A stretch of 5,685 nt of DNA from an uncultured Flavobacteriales bacterium. GTDB lineage: Bacteria; Bacteroidota; Bacteroidia; Flavobacteriales_D; Crocinitomicaceae. Below are positions 1 through 5,685 of the stretch, piece by piece; position 1 is the first letter of the stretch; each line of letters begins with the position of its first letter. Both the position numbers and the translations under genes were made by a program. The stretch lies in assembly GCA_905479845.1 (NCBI GenBank), contig CAJQOB010000275.1:1-5685 (forward strand), in the 5' to 3' direction. The notes under the pieces were generated by a model. That model had not been told where the DNA came from. It made no database searches and worked only from the letters and a program-made list of their open reading frames with translations.

Positions 1-2
1 AC

Positions 3-1358
3 TACCTGACGAACTTGTCGTGGACACCAGATAATAAATACGTAGTTATTGCTGAGGTGAATCGCGATCAAAATCACATGTGGTTGCATGTTTTTGAGGC
101 AGAAAGCGGAAAGTTGGTTCGTACATTATTTGAAGAAACAAATGACAAGTGGGTTGAGCCAGAACATCCAGCATTTTTTCCAAATCCAGGTTCTAATAAA
201 TTCGTTTGGATTTCTGAACGCGATGGATACAATAACTTGTATTACTACGATTTCGATGGAAACCTAATCAAGCAATTGACGAATCACAAATTTGTAGTGA
301 AAGATATCATGGAATACACTGCGGGTAGATTGTACTACACAACAACTGGGGAGCGCTCTCCGCTTGAAACGCATGTTTACTTCACAGATTTGAAAGGAAA
401 GAATGGGATTCTTACAAGAGCAACAGGAACACACAACGTTCAAATCTCAACGGATGGAAATCACTTTCACGACAGTTTCTCAAGTCACGATAACGTTGGT
501 GAAGATTGGATCATTAATAAAAAAGGAAAGATTGAGGAGAAGATTCATCAAGCGACAACCGAGCTTTCTAATTACACAATTGGAACAGCAGAAATCAGTA
601 CGTTGACAGCAAAAGACGGAACGAAGTTGTACACACGAATGATCAAACCTTCGAATTTTGATCCAGAAAGTAAATACCCAGTGTTGGTTTACGTTTATGG
701 AGGCCCACACGCACAATTGATTACTGATTCTTGGTTAGATGGTGCAAGTTTATGGATGTACTGGATGGCGGAGCAAGGATATATCGTTTACACGATTGAT
801 AATCGCGGTTCTGCAGAACGTGGATTCGCGTTTGAATCTCAAATTCACCGTCAGTTGGGAACTGTTGAAATGGAAGATCAAATGTCAGGAGTAAAGTACT
901 TGAAATCACTTCCTTATGTTGACGCTGAGCGTTTAGCCGTTCACGGATGGTCGTTTGGAGGATTTATGACAACCTCGTTGATGCTCAGAAATGCAGGAAC
1001 GTTTAACGTTGGAGTTGCTGGTGGACCAGTGACAGATTGGAAATATTACGAAATCATGTACGGAGAACGTTACATGGATCGACCAGAAGAAAATCCAAAA
1101 GGATACGAACGCGCTTCATTGATGACTCATGCTGAAAAGTTAGAGGGAGATTTATTATTGATTCATGGAACGGTTGATGACGTTGTTGTAATGCAACATA
1201 ACTTATCACTTGTTCAACGCTTTGTAGAACTTGGGATTCAAATGGATTTCTTCCCTTACCCAATGCATAAGCACAACGTTCGCGGAAAAGATCGTGTTCA
1301 CCTCATGGAGAAAGTTCTTACGTATGTGATCGAAAACAACACTTCACCGAATTATTAA
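3..1358 (+). CDS. S9B serine exopeptidase, prolyl tripeptidyl peptidase-like (5' end missing)
   Basis: This is the C-terminal 451 residues of a DPP-IV-type peptidase that removes short N-terminal peptides after proline; family members act in the periplasm or at the cell surface. The frame is open to the left edge, so the TTG at 15 is internal and no true start is visible. Counting the TTG codon at 15 as residue 1, roughly 1-195 are the last beta-propeller blades and about 205-447 the alpha/beta-hydrolase domain. Visible are the VYGGPHAQ oxyanion-hole segment (Tyr228), the nucleophile Ser313 in GWSFGG (codon 951-953), Asp388 in HGTVDD (1176-1178) and His420 in HKHNVRG (1272-1274). Ser-Asp and Ser-His distances of 75 and 107 equal those I recall for Porphyromonas PtpA (Ser603, Asp678, His710). 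Glu346 falls where PtpA Glu636, which binds the substrate amino group, would lie. The Asn that follows the Asp pair in DPP-IV is Val here, as in PtpA. The signal peptide lies outside the window. A DPP-IV-like specificity remains possible. Confidence 0.9.
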   Translation, partial: YLTNLSWTPDNKYVVIAEVNRDQNHMWLHVFEAESGKLVRTLFEETNDKWVEPEHPAFFPNPGSNKFVWISERDGYNNLYYYDFDGNLIKQLTNHKFVVKDIMEYTAGRLYYTTTGERSPLETHVYFTDLKGKNGILTRATGTHNVQISTDGNHFHDSFSSHDNVGEDWIINKKGKIEEKIHQATTELSNYTIGTAEISTLTAKDGTKLYTRMIKPSNFDPESKYPVLVYVYGGPHAQLITDSWLDGASLWMYWMAEQGYIVYTIDNRGSAERGFAFESQIHRQLGTVEMEDQMSGVKYLKSLPYVDAERLAVHGWSFGGFMTTSLMLRNAGTFNVGVAGGPVTDWKYYEIMYGERYMDRPEENPKGYERASLMTHAEKLEGDLLLIHGTVDDVVVMQHNLSLVQRFVELGIQMDFFPYPMHKHNVRGKDRVHLMEKVLTYVIENNTSPNY

Positions 1359-1376
1359 TTAGAGATATAATAGTTG

Positions 1377-1412
1377 GCGTGTGGTTCTCTTTGAATCGCA
1401 CGCTTTTTTTTT
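1377..1412 (+). terminator. Rho-independent terminator of the S9 peptidase gene
   Basis: An 11-bp stem pairs 1377-1387 (GCGTGTGGTTC) with 1393-1403 (GAATCGCACGC), with nine Watson-Crick pairs and two G-T wobbles. The loop is five bases (1388-1392), and nine T residues follow directly (1404-1412). It lies 18 nt after the peptidase stop codon. This is a textbook intrinsic terminator and implies that the next gene has its own promoter. Confidence 0.92.
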
Positions 1413-1472
1413 GCTCCAAACATTGGTGATTCACTTCTGTTTTCAGACGTGCTAATTTCGGGAAACTCTATT

Positions 1473-1528
1473 TTTTCATTGGAATTCCACAACTTCCTTA
1501 TTCTTCCTTGGTTCTCATCCAATGAAAA
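1473..1528. repeat. 11-bp perfect inverted repeat in the intergenic region
   Basis: The arm TTTTCATTGGA (1473-1483) is the exact reverse complement of TCCAATGAAAA (1518-1528), and 34 nt separate them. Pairing stops immediately on both sides. The core CATTGG also occurs a third time at 1421-1426. The repeat lies upstream of the putative promoter of the exported-protein gene, so it could be a binding site for a dimeric regulator or a long-loop stem. No T-run follows the second arm, which argues against a terminator. Function is unknown. Confidence 0.6.
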
Positions 1529-1551
1529 TTAGTAAGTTAGTCATTAAAGTG

Positions 1552-1560
1552 TATTTTTTG
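1552..1560 (+). promoter_or_regulatory. Weak candidate -7 element for the exported-protein gene
   Basis: TATTTTTTG resembles the Bacteroidota -7 consensus TAnnTTTG but has one extra base between TA and TTTG. A TTAG at 1529-1532, 19 nt upstream, is a three-of-four match to the -33 TTTG box. The resulting leader would be roughly 35-40 nt. It is the best candidate in the region after the terminator at 1377-1412, but the T-rich context makes chance matches easy. Confidence 0.3.
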
Positions 1561-1575
1561 AGCCGAACTAGGCTC
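1560..1575 (+). promoter_or_regulatory. Small hairpin at the predicted transcript start
   Basis: GAGCC (1560-1564) pairs perfectly with GGCTC (1571-1575) around the six-base loop GAACTA, and one further T-G wobble is possible outside. It starts at the last base of the candidate -7 box and ends 28 nt before the ATG at 1604. It is not followed by T residues, so it is not a terminator. It could be an operator-like dyad or a structured start of the leader. A 5-bp stem can also arise by chance. Confidence 0.3.
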
Positions 1576-1603
1576 GCGAAGCATACCTAACTATATCACA
1601 ATT

Positions 1604-3004
1604 ATGAAGAGCATTTGTACTGCGCTAGTCGTTTTATTTCTCGGGATGATTCCAGCTCAATTGCGTGCGCAAGTGTCTTTCACAAAGGGTAATGTTATTA
1701 CAAAAAGCTACGCAAGCTCAACAATGGCGGTCTCTCCAGTGTTAGGTAAGTCAAATAACGGTTTCTTTATATTGAGTAGCGGCATCATGTCGGCGAAAAA
1801 AATCATTCAATTGAATCTCGATGAAGAGATGAATCAATCTGGAGAAGAAATCACGCTAAAACTTCCAAAAGGAAAGACGGTTCGTCACATTTTCAATATC
1901 GACAACTCGATGATTGTTGTTCTTCGTGGTAAGAATCCAGCACCGTTCGAGTTCTATAATTATGACGCTGAGAAAGCACAATTGGGCAACCTGATTCTTA
2001 ACGTTCCAGTGGATGAGTACCCTGGAAGAGAAGAGTTGGAGATTGCACTTTTGAATCAAAACTTTGAAGAATATTTGGGCTTCACTATTCGACCGAAAAT
2101 TGAGTATGCGAACGTATTCCGAAAAGTGGTCATGACAAGTCGCAAAATGGACAAGATTTATTGGTCAAAAATATTAGAAGATCCATATGCACCAACACAG
2201 GACTTGACAGGAGATTATAAATTGTCGGACCTCTATTTCAACGATGCAAGTACCTTGGTTGTACGATTCACACGTCCATTTTTGAACGAAGAAAAAGAAC
2301 AGGTTCGTACAACGATGTACTATTTCGATGGGAATTCAATGCGTGATGCTTGGTACGATGATGTAGTACGTTCCACTTCTCAAGAGGAATTCCGATCACT
2401 TCCAATGCCATACATCAACCGAGAAGGGAAGGTGGAGCAATATTTCTTGACTTGTGACCTTGATGGGGGTAGTTTCGATTTGGTACAAGGAAATTATGGT
2501 GGGACTGAAATTCAACGTTTTCCTTTAAGTTCAGAAGTAGAGGACTTGAGTGAGGTTAAGCGCATTGGAGTTTACGGTTTAGTTATGCCTGTAAATAGTC
2601 ATTTCGATAATGGTTCTTTTTGCTTTCTGATTTCCGAGCAGCTCAGGCAATTTGAGTTAACGTTTCCAGATTCTCGAGTTGCAAAGAAACATTATGTTGT
2701 TTCCTTTAAACGTGGCGAGTTCGGTATTTCTGATCATCATGTCTTGAATGCAGGATACATTGAAGGTATTTGGGGAGAGTTTGATGACAGAATTATTTTG
2801 TCTAATTCCTTAGATGTTGTAATGAATGGTCAAATCGTCAGAACAGATCAAAGTAAAGTCTTTGATAGATATGCTCAAGCAACAAAGAAATCTGCCCCAG
2901 GAACTACATTTCATTATGTGTTAGATGGTGAGTTGTATTCATTCCATTCTGAGTGCACAACAGGGAATATGACTTCGCAATTGGTCAAGTGGAATTTTAA
3001 CTAG
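1604..3004 (+). CDS. Exported protein of unknown function, beta-rich
   Basis: I do not recognise this 466-residue protein. The ATG at 1604 is chosen because it begins a good type I signal peptide: Lys2, a hydrophobic stretch around residues 6-18 (TALVVLFLGMIP), and a likely cut after LRA near residue 22, leaving a mature N-terminus QVSF. There is no lipobox Cys, so it is probably soluble in the periplasm or secreted further. The mature part has no other membrane segment. It shows recurring short beta-strand-like segments separated by Gly/Asn/Asp turns, such as NGFFILSSG, DNSMIVVLRG, ASTLVVRFTR, KVEQYFLTCDLDGG and DDRIILSN. That pattern fits a beta-propeller or other all-beta repeat fold, but this is inference from pattern only. 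No type IX secretion C-terminal domain is apparent, and no catalytic motif stands out. No Shine-Dalgarno site precedes the ATG. It appears to be transcribed alone. Confidence 0.85.
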   Translation: MKSICTALVVLFLGMIPAQLRAQVSFTKGNVITKSYASSTMAVSPVLGKSNNGFFILSSGIMSAKKIIQLNLDEEMNQSGEEITLKLPKGKTVRHIFNIDNSMIVVLRGKNPAPFEFYNYDAEKAQLGNLILNVPVDEYPGREELEIALLNQNFEEYLGFTIRPKIEYANVFRKVVMTSRKMDKIYWSKILEDPYAPTQDLTGDYKLSDLYFNDASTLVVRFTRPFLNEEKEQVRTTMYYFDGNSMRDAWYDDVVRSTSQEEFRSLPMPYINREGKVEQYFLTCDLDGGSFDLVQGNYGGTEIQRFPLSSEVEDLSEVKRIGVYGLVMPVNSHFDNGSFCFLISEQLRQFELTFPDSRVAKKHYVVSFKRGEFGISDHHVLNAGYIEGIWGEFDDRIILSNSLDVVMNGQIVRTDQSKVFDRYAQATKKSAPGTTFHYVLDGELYSFHSECTTGNMTSQLVKWNFN

Positions 3005-3050
3005 CATCTGACTATCAAAGATTACTGAAGTAGCTGTGAAGCGAATCCAA

Positions 3051-4121
3051 CTATCCAAATCGATCCCGCAAGTTCGTAATTGGATGTTCAAAGTATTTAT
3101 ATATAAGATTGGAAACGGTAAGAACAATTGACCAGTATACCAAATAAAGCAAAAGTGTATTGATTAAGGAAATTTCATTAAACAGGGGTTGCATAATGTA
3201 AGCTATTGGGAGGTGGCAGAGATATACGCTATATGAAATGAGAGCGACGAACCGAGAGGGTTTATTTTTGATGGGCTCCTCTTTCCATCTATACAGCATC
3301 GGGAAAAGGAGAGTTACTCCAATGGCAGTTATACTAAAAAACCATGTGCATTGAAAGTCATGATCCCAAGAGTTGAAAAAGAGACTTGGAAAGAAGTATA
3401 AAAACAAGCCTAAGAGGAAAGTCAACCAGTGGTATTTTCTGAATGTGCTGAAGTGATACACCTGAAGATACGCCGCGAGGAGTCCATATCCTATAGTGTC
3501 CATTCTTGTAACTGTTAATTTCCTAAAGAAAATATCCCAATCTAATGCTGCGTCGTAAACAACAAGACGGTAAATTGTAGGGAATAAAATCAGAGTAAGC
3601 GTAATGCCCAAAAAAGCCTTTCTGCCATTGAATACCTTATATTTGAATAATCGATAAATACATAACAAGAGAAGTGGAAATATCAGATAAAACCACTCTT
3701 CAACAACAAGACTCCAAGATTCCCAAAAGAACAAATCCAAAGGTTTATGTACGTTTTGAAGGAATCCGAAGTACAATATGGAATGCGAGTTTAATTTCCC
3801 TGGACTTAATTCTAAGAGTACTAGAACCAAATTAATAACTAAGAACAAATAATAGTTCGGAAATGTCCTAAACCATCGACGTCTTAAAAAAGTCAGTGCA
3901 TTTTGAACTGAATAATCGTCACGTGTAATGAAATGTGTAATGAGGATGCGGCCTACCAAAAAACCACTACCCACAAAAAAGAGGTCAACCGGATCAGGGA
4001 ACTTTAAGGTGTCGGGAATGGTATAGTAATCAGCGAAAAGAAAACTGCTATGATGAAAAACAATAACGATAGTTGCCAAAGATCGAATTAAGTCAAATCC
4101 AAATATACGTTCTGATGTCAT
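3051..4121 (-). CDS. Acyltransferase-3 family membrane protein (OafA/YrhL type)
   Basis: This 356-residue inner-membrane protein probably moves an acyl group, often acetyl, onto a sugar of an exported glycan or a lipid; the substrate cannot be told from sequence. Family marks in order are Arg13-x10-His24 in the first helix (GFDLIRSLATIVIVFHHS, His24 the expected catalytic residue), VDLFFVGSGFLVG at 45-57, the Arg-rich RRRWFRTFP at 80-88, WSLVVEEWFY at 116-125, RMDTIG at 206-211, SYSVYLCHLP near 286-295 and a final FEHP (Glu345). About ten hydrophobic helices are visible, and the length is usual for a stand-alone member without an SGNH domain. The ATG at 4121 places the first helix normally; a TTG nine codons upstream is open but less likely. 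The gene is convergent with the exported-protein gene and divergent from the E1 gene. No glycan or lipid synthesis genes lie beside it here. Confidence 0.9.
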   Translation of the reverse strand: MTSERIFGFDLIRSLATIVIVFHHSSFLFADYYTIPDTLKFPDPVDLFFVGSGFLVGRILITHFITRDDYSVQNALTFLRRRWFRTFPNYYLFLVINLVLVLLELSPGKLNSHSILYFGFLQNVHKPLDLFFWESWSLVVEEWFYLIFPLLLLCIYRLFKYKVFNGRKAFLGITLTLILFPTIYRLVVYDAALDWDIFFRKLTVTRMDTIGYGLLAAYLQVYHFSTFRKYHWLTFLLGLFLYFFPSLFFNSWDHDFQCTWFFSITAIGVTLLFPMLYRWKEEPIKNKPSRFVALISYSVYLCHLPIAYIMQPLFNEISLINTLLLYLVYWSIVLTVSNLIYKYFEHPITNLRDRFG

Positions 4122-4207
4122 TTTACTTTTCTCAAAATAGAAGCCCAATATAGGTAATTTCTAATGGGATTCTCATTGTTGCGATGCTCAAAGTACCTTA
4201 GATTCCG

Positions 4208-4215
4208 TATATTTG
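4208..4215 (+). promoter_or_regulatory. Bacteroidota-type -7 promoter element for the E1 gene
   Basis: TATATTTG matches the TAnnTTTG consensus at all six fixed positions and ends 27 nt before the ATG at 4243, giving a leader of about 20 nt. No good TTTG box sits at the usual distance of about 20 nt upstream; the nearest TTG triplets (4176-4178 and 4179-4181) are too far. The leader is A-rich with a poor AGAAG sequence (4229-4233), which is normal for this phylum. Confidence 0.5.
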
Positions 4216-4242
4216 ATCTTTAAAAAAAAGAAGTAGTTTACT

Positions 4243-5685
4243 ATGGCATCATCGACTGCTAAACAAGAGAAAATGGAAGGTACAACATCGAAAGAAACGC
4301 TTTTAGAAGGGTTTAAATTGATGTGCACAGCCAAAACCTTGGCTGAGAAGTACGAGGAGAATAAGGAAGTAACTTCGAAGTATGTTCACGCAACTTCACG
4401 AGGTCACGAAGCGATTCAATTGGCAGTGGGAATGCAGTTGAAGCCTCAAGATTGGGTTTCACCATATTACCGTGATGATTCAATTTTGTTAGGAATTGGA
4501 ATGACTCCTTACGAATTGATGCTGCAGGTATTTGCTAAAAAGGATGATCCATTTTCTGGTGGACGAACATATTATTCGCACCCTTCATTGAAGCGCGATG
4601 ATATGCCGAAAATCATTCATCAGTCATCGGCTACAGGAATGCAGGCTATCCCAACAACGGGAGTTGCAATGGGTGTTCAATACAAAGAAATGCAAGGCCT
4701 AGCCGAAGATTTTGATGGTGAGAATCCAGTTGTTGTATGTTCACTTGGTGATGCAAGTTGTACCGAAGGTGAGGTTTCAGAGGCTTTTCAAATGGCTGCT
4801 TTGAAGCAATACCCAATTGTGTATTTGGTTCAAGATAACGGCTGGGATATTTCGGCTAACGCAGAAGAAACAAGAGCCCAAGATATCACAACCTACGCCC
4901 AAGGATTTACAGGTTTGGATGTTCGTACAATCGATGGAAGTAATTTCGATGAATCTTTTCAGGCGGTTCAAGAAGTGTTTGATATCGTTCGAAAAGAACG
5001 TCGCCCTTTCATTATTCATGCAAAAGTTCCATTGCTTGGGCACCACACTTCTGGTGTGAGAAAAGAGTGGTACCGCGATGATCTTGCTGAAGCGGCAGAA
5101 CGTGATCCATACCCACAATTGAAGAAAAGTCTTGAATCTGCAGGGGTTGGTTTGGCTGAGGTAATCAATATTGAAGCTGATACACGAAAGCTTGTTGATG
5201 CAGAGTACGATAAAGCGTTGAATGCAGAGGATCCAGATCCGAGCTCAATTCAAGATCACATATTTGCTCCAACTCCAATCACGGAGGAAAAAGGAGAGCG
5301 TTCTCCTGCAGGGAAGAAAAAGACCGTTATGGTTGATTCTGCACTGTTTGCCGTGCGTGAGTTGATGGAGATACATCCAGAAGCATTGTTGTACGGTCAG
5401 GATGTTGGAGGGCGTCTCGGAGGGGTTTTCCGTGAGGCAGCAACGTTAGCTCAAACCTTCGGAGATGATCGTGTATTCAATACACCGATTCAAGAAGCAT
5501 ATATTATCGGTTCAACGGTTGGAATGTCAGCAGTTGGATTGAAGCCAATTGTTGAAGTTCAATTTGCCGATTACATTTGGCCGGGACTCAATCAGTTGTT
5601 CACGGAAGTGAGTCGTTCATACTATTTGTCTAATGGGAAATGGCCAGTAGGTTGTATCGTGCGTGTTCCGATTGGAGCGTACGGA
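4243..5685 (+). CDS. Fused alpha/beta E1 component of a 2-oxoacid dehydrogenase complex, branched-chain-like (3' end missing)
   Basis: The frame runs 481 codons from ATG 4243 to the window edge without a stop. E1 uses thiamine diphosphate to decarboxylate a 2-oxoacid and pass the acyl group to the E2 lipoyl domain in the cytoplasm. Residues about 20-345 are the alpha part, with YYRDDSILLGIGM (74-86), the cofactor-binding stretch from GDAS (169-172) to DNGWDIS (198-204), and the HHTSGVR loop (267-273). A hydrophilic linker (GERSPAGKKK, about 352-361) leads into the beta part, whose marks are YGQDVGGRLGGVFRE (384-398), RVFNTPIQEA (410-419, Glu418 being the expected cofactor-activating residue) and QFADYIWPG (440-448). 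GGVFR and VFNTP resemble branched-chain E1-beta more than pyruvate E1-beta. From usual beta lengths, about 200 residues are missing. The third Gly of the GDG motif is Ala, and the first Asn of the NN pair is Asp; the second Asn (199) is kept. Substrate assignment is tentative. Confidence 0.92.
   Translation, partial: MASSTAKQEKMEGTTSKETLLEGFKLMCTAKTLAEKYEENKEVTSKYVHATSRGHEAIQLAVGMQLKPQDWVSPYYRDDSILLGIGMTPYELMLQVFAKKDDPFSGGRTYYSHPSLKRDDMPKIIHQSSATGMQAIPTTGVAMGVQYKEMQGLAEDFDGENPVVVCSLGDASCTEGEVSEAFQMAALKQYPIVYLVQDNGWDISANAEETRAQDITTYAQGFTGLDVRTIDGSNFDESFQAVQEVFDIVRKERRPFIIHAKVPLLGHHTSGVRKEWYRDDLAEAAERDPYPQLKKSLESAGVGLAEVINIEADTRKLVDAEYDKALNAEDPDPSSIQDHIFAPTPITEEKGERSPAGKKKTVMVDSALFAVRELMEIHPEALLYGQDVGGRLGGVFREAATLAQTFGDDRVFNTPIQEAYIIGSTVGMSAVGLKPIVEVQFADYIWPGLNQLFTEVSRSYYLSNGKWPVGCIVRVPIGAYG

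Noticed and set aside
15..17. TTG at 15 as the start of the S9 peptidase
   Set aside because: The same frame is open to the window edge and codes for Tyr-Leu-Thr-Asn before it, a natural continuation of a propeller blade. The usual family length needs about 280 more upstream residues.
480..716. Minus-strand open frames inside the peptidase gene (480-716, 721-909, 1054-1263)
   Set aside because: They overlap well-conserved peptidase sequence and their translations resemble no protein family.
4122..4148. Nine-codon N-terminal extension of the acyltransferase from a TTG at 4148
   Set aside because: The ATG at 4121 puts the conserved Arg13-x10-His24 helix at the usual distance from the N-terminus; the extension adds only MGFYFEKSK and rests on a rare start codon.
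4163..4177. Hairpin AATGGG-ATT-CTCATT in the divergent intergenic region
   Set aside because: Only six pairs including a wobble, mostly A-T, with a three-base loop and no T-run; likely chance.
4189..4195. TACTTTG on the minus strand as a -7 box for the acyltransferase gene (also TATTTTG at 4133-4139)
   Set aside because: Both are one base short of TAnnTTTG and have no TTTG at the -33 distance; the second would leave a leader of only about six bases.
4777..5118. 113-codon minus-strand and 80-codon plus-strand open frames inside the E1 gene
   Set aside because: Both lie wholly within the conserved E1-alpha coding frame and have no recognisable motif or start signal; they are shadows.

Overview
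The window looks like an ordinary chromosomal stretch from a member of the Bacteroidota, most likely Flavobacteriia-like. The basis is a moderately AT-rich composition, start codons without clear Shine-Dalgarno sites, a -7 element of the TAnnTTTG type, a PtpA-like S9 peptidase, and an E1 2-oxoacid dehydrogenase with alpha and beta subunits fused in one chain. The genus cannot be fixed from this sequence.

Layout. (1) Positions 3-1358, + strand: the 3' part of a serine exopeptidase of family S9B. Its active-site spacing and flanking residues match prolyl tripeptidyl peptidase (PtpA) better than dipeptidyl peptidase IV. A strong intrinsic terminator follows at 1377-1412. (2) Positions 1413-1603: a leader region with an 11-bp perfect inverted repeat, a weak -7-like box and a small hairpin, ahead of (3) positions 1604-3004, + strand, a 466-residue exported protein with a signal peptide that I do not recognise. 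(4) Positions 3051-4121, - strand: a polytopic membrane acyltransferase of the acyltransferase-3 (OafA/YrhL) family, convergent with gene 3 across 46 nt and with no visible terminator between them. (5) Positions 4122-4242: a divergent intergenic region with a good -7 box for (6) positions 4243-5685, + strand, an E1 component with the alpha part complete and the beta part cut by the window end. It is most like the branched-chain type.

The four genes do not form one operon or an obvious shared pathway. The terminator separates gene 1 from gene 2, gene 3 faces the other way, and the E1 gene has its own promoter. Roles suggested are extracytoplasmic peptide breakdown (gene 1), an unknown envelope or secreted role (gene 2), O-acylation of a surface glycan or lipid (gene 3, substrate unknown), and acyl-CoA formation from branched-chain or related 2-oxoacids (gene 4). 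Peptide uptake and amino-acid catabolism could be linked metabolically, but nothing here shows co-regulation. I found no mobile element, CRISPR array, tRNA or rRNA, and no convincing undescribed system. The best candidates for a second look are the unrecognised exported protein, its structured leader, and the variant thiamine-diphosphate motif of the fused E1.
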